From DRPN01 sp964599235 (lineage in GTDB: Bacteria > Bacteroidota > Bacteroidia > Bacteroidales > VadinHA17), in contig CAZRDX010000054.1 of assembly GCA_964599235.1 (NCBI GenBank), positions 1-64,000 of the forward strand: a stretch of DNA of 64,000 nucleotides, read 5' to 3'. Below the pieces are notes generated by a model. It ran no database searches, was not told the DNA's origin, and was given only the letters and a program-made list of their open reading frames with translations. A program made the translations under genes and the position numbers. Positions 32,924 through 42,285 of the stretch are shown here, in pieces; within the stretch, counting starts at the first letter, position 1; every line of letters begins with the position of its first letter.

Positions 32924-35875
32924 ATGAAAAGGAGATCATTAGGCAGGATGGCTTGGATCCTTGGCATGTTCCTGATGTCGGGGGTCTTGTATGCTCAGCA
33001 GCTCACCGTGACCGGACGGGTCACGGATGCCGCCGACGGCTCCCCGCTGCCGGGAGTCAACGTCGCGGTGAAAGGAAAACCTGTGGGAACCGTCACCAAC
33101 AATCAGGGGATCTATTCCCTCACCGTCCATAAGGGTGACACCTTGGTTTTCATGTTCGTGGGATACCAGAACAAAGAAGTGGTTGTCGGCGACCGCACTG
33201 TCATCGATGTGTCCCTGCAATTCAGCGAAGTTTCCCTGAAAGAAGTAGTGGCCATCGGTTATGGTACGGTCAAAAAAGAAGATGCCACGGGTTCTGTGGC
33301 GGCGGTCTCGGCCGAAGATTTCAACCGGGGTGCGATCACCTCGCCGCAGGAACTGGTCACAGGCAAGATCGCCGGGGTACAGATCACCGATGCAGGCGGT
33401 GCACCAGGCGCCGGGGCCATGATCCGCATACGCGGTGGCTCCTCCCTCTCCGCCAGTAACGACCCCCTCATCGTCATCGATGGAGTACCCGTCGACAACG
33501 AAGGAGTGGCCGGCATGAGAAACCCTCTCAACACCATCAACCCCGATGACATCGAGACCTTCACCGTGCTGAAGGACGCTTCCGCCACCGCCATTTACGG
33601 ATCACGCGCCTCCAACGGCGTGATCATCATCACCACCAAAAAAGGCCGGAAAGATCAGCCTTTCTCGGTCACTTACAACGGCAACGTTTCCTGGGCTACA
33701 CGCTCAGGTGAGATCAGCGTGCTGAACACCGAACAGTTCAAGCAGATCGTCAGCGACCATTTCGCCGATAACCCCAATGCCATCAATCTCATGGGGACCG
33801 CCAGCACCGACTGGCAGGACGTGGTTTTCCAGACAGCATTCAGCCATGACCACACGCTCAGCTTCACCGGCGGGGTCAAAAAACTCCCTTACCGTTTTTC
33901 GGTGGGCTATACCGATCAGGACGGTATCCTGAAAACCTCCGAGCTCAACCGCACCACCGGAGCGCTGAGCCTCAACCCCGTTTTCTTCGACGGCGATCTG
34001 AAGATCGACCTGAACATCAAAGGTATGTACATCAAGAACCGGTTCGCCAACCAGGGGGCTATCGGGTCGGCCGTGGCCTTCGACCCTACCCAGCCCGTTT
34101 ACGATCCAGGCAATCCTTACGGAGGCTATTTCACCTGGGTACAGCCCAACGGCGATCCCATCACCATCGCTCCGGCCAACCCGCTCGCCCTCCTGGAGAT
34201 GACCGACAACCGGTCTGATGTATCCCGCAGCCTCGGCAACGTACAGTTGAGCTACCGTCTGCCCTTCCTACGGGAGCTGACGGCCAAGCTCAACCTGGGG
34301 TACGATGTCTCCAAAAGCGACGGGAACAACTTCGTCCCCGAAAACGCTGCATGGGCTTATGACCCCCTCAACGGCGGCGGGAACAAAACCCATTACACCC
34401 AGAAGAAACGGAACAGCCTTCTTGATTTTTACTTCAATTACAAGAAAGACCTGCCCTCGGCCTCGAGCCGCATTGACATCACCGCCGGCTACTCCTGGCA
34501 ACATTACTGGCGCAAAGGAACCACCTACGCCACCAACGTGCGCGAAAGCCTGGTGTACGAAGATTCCGATTACGCCACCGAAAATTATCTCGTCAGCTTC
34601 TTCGGAAGGATCAACTACATCTTCAAGGACCGTTACATGGTCACCTTCACCCTGAGGGATGACGGCTCCTCCCGTTTCGCTCCGGAGAACCGCTGGGGTC
34701 TCTTCCCCTCCGTGGCCCTGGCCTGGGACATGGCCCGCGAGAACTTCATGAACAGTGAAGTGATCAACACCCTCAAACTGCGCCTCGGGTATGGCATCAC
34801 CGGACAACAGGATATCGGCGGCGATTACCCCTATCTTCCCCGGTATACCTACGGCCTCGACAATGCCCAATACCAGTTCGGGAACACTTTCGTCACCACC
34901 CTCAGACCGGAAGGATATGACGAGAACCTGAAATGGGAGGAGACCACCACTTACAACATCGGTCTCGATTACGGTTTCCTGAACAACCGCATCACCGGAA
35001 GCATCGATGCTTACTACCGGGAGACCTCCGACCTGCTCAACTTCATTCCCGTACCGGCAGGGACCAACCTCACCAACCAGATCCTTACCAATGTGGGTGA
35101 CCTCTACAACAAAGGGATCGAGTTCGCCATCAACGGTACGGCCGTCTCCAAAAAAGAGACCAAATGGGACATCGGGTTCAACCTCACTTACAACAAGAAC
35201 GAGATCACCAAACTGACCGCCACAGATGATCCCAACTACCTCGGTGTCTTCACAGGCGGCATCCTGGGCGGCGTGGGAAACACCATCCAGATACACAGTG
35301 TGGGATACCCCGCCAACTCGTTCTACGTTTACGAACAGGTCTACGATGAAGAAGGACATCCTGTCGAAGGCCTTTATGTCGACCGCAATCACGACGGCCA
35401 GATCACCGTCGACGACCGCTACCACTACAAAAAAGCGGCCCCGGATGTCTTCATGGGTTTCAGCTCCCTCCTCAACTGGAAAAACTTCGATTTCTCCTTT
35501 GCGGGAAGGATCAGCTTGGGGAACTACGTTTACAACAACATGTTCTCCAACAACGGCACCTACAGCAGTCTGTACAACTCCGTGGGTTATCTCTCGAACG
35601 TGACCACCAGCCTGCTGGACACTCATTTCGAGAACCCCAAATATTTTTCCGACTATTATGTTGAGGACGGTTCTTTCCTGCGGATGGATCACATCACGCT
35701 GGGTTATTCCTTCGAGAACTTCAAGTGGGCCCGTCTGCGGGTCTATGGAACCGTCAGGAACGCTTTCCTGATCACCGGTTACGACGGACTGGATCCTGAA
35801 GTGGCCAACGGTATCGACAGCAATGTCTATCCGCGCCCCAGAACCTTCCTTTTTGGTGTCAGTGCTCAGTTTTAA
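32924..35875 (+). CDS. SusC/RagA-type TonB-linked outer-membrane transporter
   Basis: 983 residues. Imports oligosaccharides across the outer membrane with energy from TonB. Order: signal peptide (to VLYAQQ), a carboxypeptidase-regulatory-like domain (about 27-105, VTGRVTDAADGSPLPGVNV), a TonB box region (VVAIGYGTVKKED), the plug (about 115-225, GSRASNGVIIITTKKG) and the large beta-barrel ending in a C-terminal Phe (VSAQF). It is the first gene of the locus; susD follows after 18 bases. The regulator is the divergent LacI protein and not an HTCS or an anti-sigma pair, as no extra N-terminal signalling domain is present. Confidence 0.95.
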   Translation: MKRRSLGRMAWILGMFLMSGVLYAQQLTVTGRVTDAADGSPLPGVNVAVKGKPVGTVTNNQGIYSLTVHKGDTLVFMFVGYQNKEVVVGDRTVIDVSLQFSEVSLKEVVAIGYGTVKKEDATGSVAAVSAEDFNRGAITSPQELVTGKIAGVQITDAGGAPGAGAMIRIRGGSSLSASNDPLIVIDGVPVDNEGVAGMRNPLNTINPDDIETFTVLKDASATAIYGSRASNGVIIITTKKGRKDQPFSVTYNGNVSWATRSGEISVLNTEQFKQIVSDHFADNPNAINLMGTASTDWQDVVFQTAFSHDHTLSFTGGVKKLPYRFSVGYTDQDGILKTSELNRTTGALSLNPVFFDGDLKIDLNIKGMYIKNRFANQGAIGSAVAFDPTQPVYDPGNPYGGYFTWVQPNGDPITIAPANPLALLEMTDNRSDVSRSLGNVQLSYRLPFLRELTAKLNLGYDVSKSDGNNFVPENAAWAYDPLNGGGNKTHYTQKKRNSLLDFYFNYKKDLPSASSRIDITAGYSWQHYWRKGTTYATNVRESLVYEDSDYATENYLVSFFGRINYIFKDRYMVTFTLRDDGSSRFAPENRWGLFPSVALAWDMARENFMNSEVINTLKLRLGYGITGQQDIGGDYPYLPRYTYGLDNAQYQFGNTFVTTLRPEGYDENLKWEETTTYNIGLDYGFLNNRITGSIDAYYRETSDLLNFIPVPAGTNLTNQILTNVGDLYNKGIEFAINGTAVSKKETKWDIGFNLTYNKNEITKLTATDDPNYLGVFTGGILGGVGNTIQIHSVGYPANSFYVYEQVYDEEGHPVEGLYVDRNHDGQITVDDRYHYKKAAPDVFMGFSSLLNWKNFDFSFAGRISLGNYVYNNMFSNNGTYSSLYNSVGYLSNVTTSLLDTHFENPKYFSDYYVEDGSFLRMDHITLGYSFENFKWARLRVYGTVRNAFLITGYDGLDPEVANGIDSNVYPRPRTFLFGVSAQF

Positions 35876-35893
35876 AGAAAAAAGAACAGAACG

Positions 35894-38092
35894 ATGAATA
35901 CCCGTAAGTTCAAGATGACAATGATCGGAGTGACGGCCCTGATGATGGCCATGAGCTCCTGCGTGAAGGACCTGGACACTGTACCCATCGATCCCGATGT
36001 GGTCACCTCGGCCAAGGTCTATCGCAATCCCGAATCCTACAAGCAGGTGCTGGCCAAGCTGTATGCCGGCCTGGCGGTCAGCGGCCAGCAAGGCCCCCAC
36101 GGCATGGGCGACCTCAGCGGTCTGGACGAAGGTTTCGGCCAATACCTCCGCGCCTACTGGTATGCCCAGGAACTGCCTACCGACGAAGCCGTCATCGCCT
36201 GGAACGACGGTAACCTCCGCGATTACCACGAACAGGACTGGTCGGCCTCAAACGAGTTCATCACCAACCTCTATTACAGGATCTTCTATCAGATCTCTCT
36301 GTGCAACGAATTCCTCCGCCAGTCAACGGACGAAAAACTCCAGGAGTACGGGATCGACAACACCTACTGGGATGAGATCCACGGATACCGTGCCGAAGCC
36401 CGTTTCCTGCGTGCTCTCAGTTACTGGCATGCCCTCGACCTGTTCGGCAGTGTCCCCTTCGTGACCGAAAAGGACAAAGTGGGCGCCTTCTTCCCGGAGC
36501 AGATCTCCAAAAAAGACCTTTTCGAATATATCGAATCGGAACTGACCGATATCCAGGACAAGCTCCCTGAGCCGCGCACCAACGAATATGGCCGTGCCGA
36601 CCGGGCTGCCGCCTGGATGCTCCTTGCCAAACTTTACCTCAATGCCGAAACTTACATCGGCGAAGCTCGCTACGCCGATGTCATCACCTACACCAGCAAG
36701 GTGATCGATGCCGGCTATACCCTGGAACCCCAGTACCAGAACCTCTTCCTGGCCGATAACGATCAGGCTTCAGGGATCATCTTCCCCATTACTTTCGATG
36801 GCCTGCACACCAAAACGTGGGGAGGTACCACCTTCATCATCCACGCCTCGGTGGGAGGATCGATGAATCCCGCCGACTTCGGCATCGACGGAGGCTGGGC
36901 CGGCCTGCGTACCACCAAGGAGTTCGTGGCCAAGTTCATGGACATTTCCGGTCTGAAGAGCAAGGCCCTCCCCTCCGCCAAAGGCTCCGACTATCCGCTC
37001 GTCTTCGTGCCGGGAAGTTACCAGGGATGGCATCCCGACGACAGCACCACCGTCCTGGCCTCGGTCAACGATGACGGCAAATACGAAGGATACCTCTGGT
37101 TCCCCGACGACAACACCGAGTTCAAATTCTGTTACACTCCCGACTGGAGTGTCAACTACGGCGACGACGGTGCCGACGGCACCCTCGACCGCAACGGCGC
37201 CAACATCGTCGCACCCGCTGCCGGCTATTACAAGATCAACCTCGACACCACAGCCCACACCTATGCCCTCCTGAAGACCGAGTGGGGGGTGATCGGCAGC
37301 GCCACTGCCGACGGCTGGAACTCGGATCAGAACATGACCTACGATCCGGCCACTGGCCTCTGGACCATCGTCCTCGAACTGCAGGCCGGCGAGATCAAGT
37401 TCCGCGCCAACGACGACTGGGCCCTCAACTACGGTGATAACGGTGCCGACGGCATCCTCGAAGAGGGTGGAGCCAACATCAGCATCCCCGAACCCGGCAA
37501 ATACAAGATCTCTCTCAAGCTCGGCATCCCCGACTACACCTACACCATCGAAAAATACGCTTCCGACAGCCGTTCCATGTTCTACACCGACGGTCAAACC
37601 CTCGAGATCGACGACGTGTTCGAGTTCACCAACGGCTACGCCATGACCAAGTTCAAGAACATCACCTCCCAGGGAAATCCGGGCAAGGATCTCACCTTCC
37701 CCGATACCGATTTCCCCCTGTTCCGTCTGGCGGATGCATATCTGATGTACGCCGAGGCGGTCCTGCGGGGCGGCGGCGGGGACATCTCCCAGGCTGTTCA
37801 CTATATCAACGCTCTGCGTGAACGTGCCTACGGCGATAACTCCGCCGACATCACCGAAGGCGACCTCACCCTCGACTTCATCCTCGATGAACGGGCACGT
37901 GAACTTTACTGGGAAGGCTATCGGCGTACCGACCTCGTACGTTTCGGCAAGTTCAGCAACACCGATTACGTCTGGGCCTGGAAAGGCGGCGTGAAAGAAG
38001 GGATCGCCACCGACAGCAAATACGACATCTATCCCATCCCCGCCTCAGACATCGCAGCCAATCCCAAGCTCAAGCAAAACCCCGGTTATTGA
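35894..38092 (+). CDS. SusD/RagB family lipoprotein with two inserted SusE/SusF-type modules
   Basis: 732 residues; normal SusD proteins have about 500-570. Lipobox cysteine C23 (AMSSC). Residues 24-360 are the SusD N-terminal TPR region (EIHGYRAEARFLRALSYWHA, WGGTTFII, DGGWAGLRTTKEFV). Residues about 362-555 do not belong to SusD: they form two beta-modules, the first starting LVFVPGSYQGW and the second KTEWGVIGSA, nearly the same as the modules of the SusE gene next door. SusD resumes at SDSRSMFYTDGQ and finishes normally (FPLFRLADAYLMYAEA, DERARELYWEGYRRTDLVRF). It should cap SusC and bind glycans at the surface, with extra binding sites from the insert. The frame is intact throughout. Confidence 0.92.
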   Translation: MNTRKFKMTMIGVTALMMAMSSCVKDLDTVPIDPDVVTSAKVYRNPESYKQVLAKLYAGLAVSGQQGPHGMGDLSGLDEGFGQYLRAYWYAQELPTDEAVIAWNDGNLRDYHEQDWSASNEFITNLYYRIFYQISLCNEFLRQSTDEKLQEYGIDNTYWDEIHGYRAEARFLRALSYWHALDLFGSVPFVTEKDKVGAFFPEQISKKDLFEYIESELTDIQDKLPEPRTNEYGRADRAAAWMLLAKLYLNAETYIGEARYADVITYTSKVIDAGYTLEPQYQNLFLADNDQASGIIFPITFDGLHTKTWGGTTFIIHASVGGSMNPADFGIDGGWAGLRTTKEFVAKFMDISGLKSKALPSAKGSDYPLVFVPGSYQGWHPDDSTTVLASVNDDGKYEGYLWFPDDNTEFKFCYTPDWSVNYGDDGADGTLDRNGANIVAPAAGYYKINLDTTAHTYALLKTEWGVIGSATADGWNSDQNMTYDPATGLWTIVLELQAGEIKFRANDDWALNYGDNGADGILEEGGANISIPEPGKYKISLKLGIPDYTYTIEKYASDSRSMFYTDGQTLEIDDVFEFTNGYAMTKFKNITSQGNPGKDLTFPDTDFPLFRLADAYLMYAEAVLRGGGGDISQAVHYINALRERAYGDNSADITEGDLTLDFILDERARELYWEGYRRTDLVRFGKFSNTDYVWAWKGGVKEGIATDSKYDIYPIPASDIAANPKLKQNPGY

Positions 38093-38116
38093 TCGAATAA
38101 GAAAAAACTCAGAACG

Positions 38117-39214
38117 ATGAAAAGAAACAGAATATTCCAGTTGGGCCTCATCCTGACAGTGCTGACACTGGCAGTGGCCTGTGAAGAGGAGGAACGAGGG
38201 CCTGTCGTCCGGCCAGGAGAGGCTCCTCAGCTCACTCAGCCCGCCAACGGCAGCAGCTTCGTCCTCACCGATTCCACTGAGAACGAGGTGATGGCTGCCT
38301 TTGAATGGTCGGCAGCCGACTTCGGTTTCCCTGCTGCTGTCACGTACACACTGGAGATCGACCTGGAGGGCCATGACTTCTCCAACCCCGCCACCCTGGC
38401 GGTCACCTCTGATCTCACGGCTGAAGTGCTTCAGGGTAAGGTCAACAACGCCCTCCTCACCCTCCATGCTTTCCCGGGAGAGGTGGCCAAGACCATCGTG
38501 CGGGTGAGCGCCGCCGTCCATCAGGACGTAGACACCCTTTACTCCGATCCCATTTCTCTTAACATCACCCCCTACGAAAAGGTGATCGAATATCCCAAAC
38601 TCTATGTCCCGGGAAGCTACCAGGACAACTGGAACCCCGACTGGGCCGAGTGGGACCCCTCCAATGAACATACGGTCATCTATTCGGTCAAGGACAATGG
38701 CGTGTACGAAGGATACCTCTGGTTCAGCGACGCCACCACCGAGCTCAAGTTCACGAAAGTGCCGGCATGGGAACAGGACAACACCATCGGCGATCCCGAT
38801 CCTGACGGCACCTCCGGAACACTCCAGATCGGCAACTGGGGCGGCAACAACATCAAGATCCCGGGCGGCCCCGGCTACTTCCTCATCACCGCCGACCTCA
38901 ACGCCGCCACTTACACCTACCTGAAAACCGAATGGGGTGTCATCGGCTCCGCCGTCCCCCCCTACGACTGGAGCGAAGACGTCAACATGACCTACGATAA
39001 GATCGCCAATGTATGGAGCGTCACCCTCGACCTCAAAGCCGGCGAACTCAAGTTCAGGGCCAACGATGCCTGGGACCTGAACTACGGTGATGACGGCGGC
39101 GACCGCAGACTCGACCGCAACGGAGCCAACATCCCGATCGACAGCGACGGGAACTACACCATCACACTGGACCTCAGCGGACCGATCTACACTTACAAGA
39201 TCGTGAAGAACTGA
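38117..39214 (+). CDS. SusE/SusF-type starch-binding outer-membrane lipoprotein
   Basis: 365 residues. Lipobox cysteine C22 (LTLAVAC), followed by an acidic EEEE stretch, as in surface-exposed Bacteroidota lipoproteins. Residues about 35-155 match the SusE N-terminal domain (PQLTQPANGSSFVL). Two binding modules follow (about 161-268, LYVPGSYQDNWNP; and 269-365, KTEWGVIGSA). SusE and SusF hold starch at the cell surface in B. thetaiotaomicron. The second module closely matches the insert in the upstream SusD. A terminator hairpin begins 4 bases after its stop. Confidence 0.9.
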   Translation: MKRNRIFQLGLILTVLTLAVACEEEERGPVVRPGEAPQLTQPANGSSFVLTDSTENEVMAAFEWSAADFGFPAAVTYTLEIDLEGHDFSNPATLAVTSDLTAEVLQGKVNNALLTLHAFPGEVAKTIVRVSAAVHQDVDTLYSDPISLNITPYEKVIEYPKLYVPGSYQDNWNPDWAEWDPSNEHTVIYSVKDNGVYEGYLWFSDATTELKFTKVPAWEQDNTIGDPDPDGTSGTLQIGNWGGNNIKIPGGPGYFLITADLNAATYTYLKTEWGVIGSAVPPYDWSEDVNMTYDKIANVWSVTLDLKAGELKFRANDAWDLNYGDDGGDRRLDRNGANIPIDSDGNYTITLDLSGPIYTYKIVKN

Positions 39215-39217
39215 TCG

Positions 39218-39252
39218 AAAAAAAGCGGCAGGAAATCCTGCCGCTTTTTTTC
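39218..39252 (+). terminator. Terminator between susE and the GH53 gene
   Basis: AGCGGCAGGA and TCCTGCCGCT form a perfect 10-bp stem with an AA loop, flanked by A and T runs, with seven T at the end. It lies directly after susE and 19 bases before the GH53 ATG, so the enzymes are expected at a lower level than susCDE, or from another start. Confidence 0.88.
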
Positions 39253-39270
39253 CTATCTTCCTTCCCGTCA

Positions 39271-40428
39271 ATGCGCCATCTGCTGTTCATAGGATCTTTG
39301 TTCCTGGCTTCGATCGCCTGCAGTAAAGAGGATACCCCCACCAACAAACCGGTGTTCCTTGAACCGGGAACCTTCGTGATGGGAGCCGATCTCTCCTATA
39401 CCAACCAGCTCCTCGATCACGGAGCTTTCTTCATCGACTCCGGCAGGATCAAAGACCCCTATTCCATCTTCCGGGAGCGTGGGCTCAACACGGTCAGGTT
39501 CCGTCTCTTCCACGATCCCGAGTGGACCCGTGAGATATACGGAGAAGAGGGAAGTCAAATGTACCACGACCTTGCCGATGTGGAAAAAGGGATAGCCAGG
39601 GCCCGCTCCCTGGGCATGAAAATATGTCTCGACTTCCACTATTCGGACACCTGGGCCGACCCCGCCCACCAGATCGTACCCGAAGCCTGGGAAGGTCTTC
39701 CTTTCGACGTCCTTTGCGACAGCCTTTACGACTACACCTATAACACCCTCATCCGTCTGGCCGGCAAAGGACTGATGCCCGATTATGTCCAGCCCGGTAA
39801 CGAGATCAACCCGGGGATCCTCCTCCCTTACGGCGACCGCTGGAAAAGACCTCACGACCTCCACACCCTTCTGCAACGTGCCTGTCAGGCCATTCGCGAC
39901 GCCGGGAAGCACAGCACCATCCATCCCCGTATCATTCTCCATCTGGCCCAGCCTGAGAACGTCGAACCCTGGATGAAGATCACCGGGATCGCAGGAGATA
40001 TCGACTACGACATCCTGGGATTCTCTTACTATTACAACTGGTCCACCGTCCCTCTCCATGCGATCGCCTCCACGGTACAGCGTTTTCGTAGCCTTTACGG
40101 CAAAGATGTGATGATCATGGAAACCGCCTATCCCTGGACACTGGCCAATGCCGATGATACACCCAACATCGTCGCACCGGACAGGCTCGCCCCCGGTTAT
40201 CCTGCCAACCGACAGGGACAGCTGGCCTACATGACCACCCTCACCCGGCAGGTCATCTTGGGAGGCGGCAAGGGTCTCTTTTACTGGGAACCCGAATGGA
40301 TCACCTCAGAGATGAAGATCTCGGCCCGTCGTTCCGGTTCGGCATGGGATTGCAACACCTTTTTCGACTTCGGGAGTCATCCCCTGCCTGTCTTTCGTTT
40401 CATGACCACCCAATATCCCTTCCCGTGA
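39271..40428 (+). CDS. GH53 endo-beta-1,4-galactanase lipoprotein
   Basis: 385 residues. Signal peptide with lipobox C17 (LASIAC), so probably anchored in the outer membrane. The fold is a GH-A (beta/alpha)8 barrel. The N-terminal signature GADLSYTNQLLDHGA is characteristic of GH53. The acid/base Glu is E178 (QPGNEINPG) and the nucleophile E284 (IMETAYPWT). GH53 enzymes cut the beta-1,4-galactan of pectic arabinogalactan I. Its stop overlaps the next gene's GTG start by 4 bases. A galactanase beside starch-type GH13 enzymes is an unusual pairing. Confidence 0.92.
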   Translation: MRHLLFIGSLFLASIACSKEDTPTNKPVFLEPGTFVMGADLSYTNQLLDHGAFFIDSGRIKDPYSIFRERGLNTVRFRLFHDPEWTREIYGEEGSQMYHDLADVEKGIARARSLGMKICLDFHYSDTWADPAHQIVPEAWEGLPFDVLCDSLYDYTYNTLIRLAGKGLMPDYVQPGNEINPGILLPYGDRWKRPHDLHTLLQRACQAIRDAGKHSTIHPRIILHLAQPENVEPWMKITGIAGDIDYDILGFSYYYNWSTVPLHAIASTVQRFRSLYGKDVMIMETAYPWTLANADDTPNIVAPDRLAPGYPANRQGQLAYMTTLTRQVILGGGKGLFYWEPEWITSEMKISARRSGSAWDCNTFFDFGSHPLPVFRFMTTQYPFP

Positions 40429-42284
40429 AAACACGTCTTCTGCTATCGGTGATCTTCTTCATTTTGCTCCCCTTTGCCGTGATACCGGCCGCCGGATCCG
40501 ATACTTTGCGGGTGGAGCCTCCATTCTGGTGGGCAGGCATGCGGCACCCCTCCCTGCAGTTGCTGGTGCATTATCCCGGCATCGGGACAGCCGAGGTAAA
40601 GCTCTCTCCCTACCCCGGCGTCACACTCGATTCGGTGATCCGGCCTCCCAACAGGAACTATCTGTTCCTGCACCTTACCCTCTCCTCAGAAATGAAACCC
40701 GGCCGGTTTGATATTCTCTTCTTACGGAAAGGGAAAAGCAACCTTCATTACGGTTATATTCTCCATAAAAGAGAAACCGGCTCTGCCCGGCGCCAGGGGT
40801 TCGGCCCCGGGGACGTGATCCTGCTGCTGATGCCCGACCGTTTTGCCAACGGCGACACCACCAACGACAACATCCGGGGGATGAGGGAAAAAACCGACCG
40901 CACCGAACCTTATGGACGCCATGGCGGCGACATCGCAGGGATCATGGAGCACCTCGACGAGATCCGTGAAACGGGCTATACCGCCCTGTGGACCACCCCC
41001 GTCCTGGAGAACGACCAGGATGAACAGTCCTATCACGGCTATGCCATCACCGATTTTTACAAGGTGGATCCCCGCTTCGGATCCAACCGGATGTACCGCC
41101 AGCTGGGACATCTGTGCCGCGAGAAGGGGATCAAACTGATCATGGACATGGTTTTCAACCACTGCGGCAGCCGCCACTGGTGGATGGACGACCTGCCCTT
41201 CCCCGACTGGATCCATGACCTCTCCACCTGGGGCATTACCAATCACATGCATTCTCTCCAGGCCGATCCTCATGCTTCCGAAAACGACCTGCTTCATCTT
41301 ACCCATGGTTGGTTCGTCCCCTCCATGCCCGACCTCGGACAGGAAAATCCCTTCCTGCAGGAATATCTTATACAGAACAGCATCTGGTGGATCGAGTACG
41401 CAGGCCTGGAGGGCATCCGCATGGACACTTATCCTTACAACAACAAAGTTTTCATGAGCCGCTGGACGGAAAGGGTGCTCGCCGAATATCCCCGTTTCAC
41501 CATCGTGGGGGAGGAGTGGAGCTTCGATCCCGCACTCGTCTCTTATTGGCAGAAAGGACGTGAGAACACGGACGGCTACCGCTCCGGCCTCCCTGCACTC
41601 ATGGATTTCCCGTTCCAGCATGCTCTTGTGCAGGCCCTCACCGAACCGGAAAGCTGGAACACGGGCTGGAAAAGGCTCTATACGATCTTCTCCGACGATC
41701 AGCTCTATCCCGACCCTCTCCGTCTCGTCATCTTCGCCGACAACCACGACATGGACCGTTTCTTCCGCCAGATCAGCGGCGACACGGCGCTGGCACGTCT
41801 CGGTCTGGCTCTCCTGCTCACGGCCCGCGGCATCCCCCAGATCTTTTACGGAACAGATATCCTGATGAGCAACCCCCTCCCTGGCGACCACGGCACCATC
41901 CGGGCCGATTACCCGGGCGGCTGGCCCGGCGACACGACCAACGCATTTACCGGGCAGGGCCTCCCTGCCCCTGTGATGCGTTTCCGCCGCGAAATGCAGA
42001 AACTGCTTCGCTGGCGGAAAGCTCACCCCGGCCTTATGAACGGTGAAATGATCCACTTCATACCCGCTGACGGGGTCTACGTCTTTTTCCGGAAAGACGG
42101 TAAGGAACTCCTGATGACCTTGCTTAACAAGAACGACAAAAAGGTACGGATCAACCCTTCTCGCTTTTCGGAAATTTTAGGAACGCATGCATTCGGAACA
42201 AACCTCTACGACGGTCGCACCATCTCTCTGATCAAGCCTTTTGTGATACCTCCCAAAACCCCCATGATCCTTGAAATCAAATAA
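40425..42284 (+). CDS. GH13 amylase, neopullulanase/cyclomaltodextrinase type
   Basis: 619 residues from a GTG at 40425, which overlaps the GH53 stop (GTGA) and opens a signal peptide (KTRLLLSVIFFILLPFAVIP); the frame continues upstream over GH53 without signal. An N-terminal beta domain (about 28-115) precedes the GH13 barrel. Catalytic residues: nucleophile D334 (GIRMDTYPY), acid/base E363 (VGEEW) and D442 (DNHDMDRF). The arrangement is like periplasmic SusA of the starch system, cutting imported maltooligosaccharides or cyclodextrins. A C-terminal beta domain ends the protein. No lipobox or sorting domain, so periplasmic is most likely. Confidence 0.92.
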   Translation: MKTRLLLSVIFFILLPFAVIPAAGSDTLRVEPPFWWAGMRHPSLQLLVHYPGIGTAEVKLSPYPGVTLDSVIRPPNRNYLFLHLTLSSEMKPGRFDILFLRKGKSNLHYGYILHKRETGSARRQGFGPGDVILLLMPDRFANGDTTNDNIRGMREKTDRTEPYGRHGGDIAGIMEHLDEIRETGYTALWTTPVLENDQDEQSYHGYAITDFYKVDPRFGSNRMYRQLGHLCREKGIKLIMDMVFNHCGSRHWWMDDLPFPDWIHDLSTWGITNHMHSLQADPHASENDLLHLTHGWFVPSMPDLGQENPFLQEYLIQNSIWWIEYAGLEGIRMDTYPYNNKVFMSRWTERVLAEYPRFTIVGEEWSFDPALVSYWQKGRENTDGYRSGLPALMDFPFQHALVQALTEPESWNTGWKRLYTIFSDDQLYPDPLRLVIFADNHDMDRFFRQISGDTALARLGLALLLTARGIPQIFYGTDILMSNPLPGDHGTIRADYPGGWPGDTTNAFTGQGLPAPVMRFRREMQKLLRWRKAHPGLMNGEMIHFIPADGVYVFFRKDGKELLMTLLNKNDKKVRINPSRFSEILGTHAFGTNLYDGRTISLIKPFVIPPKTPMILEIK

Positions 42285-42285
42285 C

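Noticed and set aside
34268..36229. 653-residue minus-strand frame across susC and susD
   Set aside because: Antisense shadow of SusC/SusD codon use, no signal peptide or recognisable motif, and it crosses the gap between two genes.
38045..39271. 408-residue minus-strand frame over susE
   Set aside because: Antisense to a clear SusE gene; Val/Gly/Asp-rich without domains; it also runs through the terminator.
40722..42056. 444-residue minus-strand frame over the GH13 gene
   Set aside because: Antisense shadow of a gene with full catalytic motifs.
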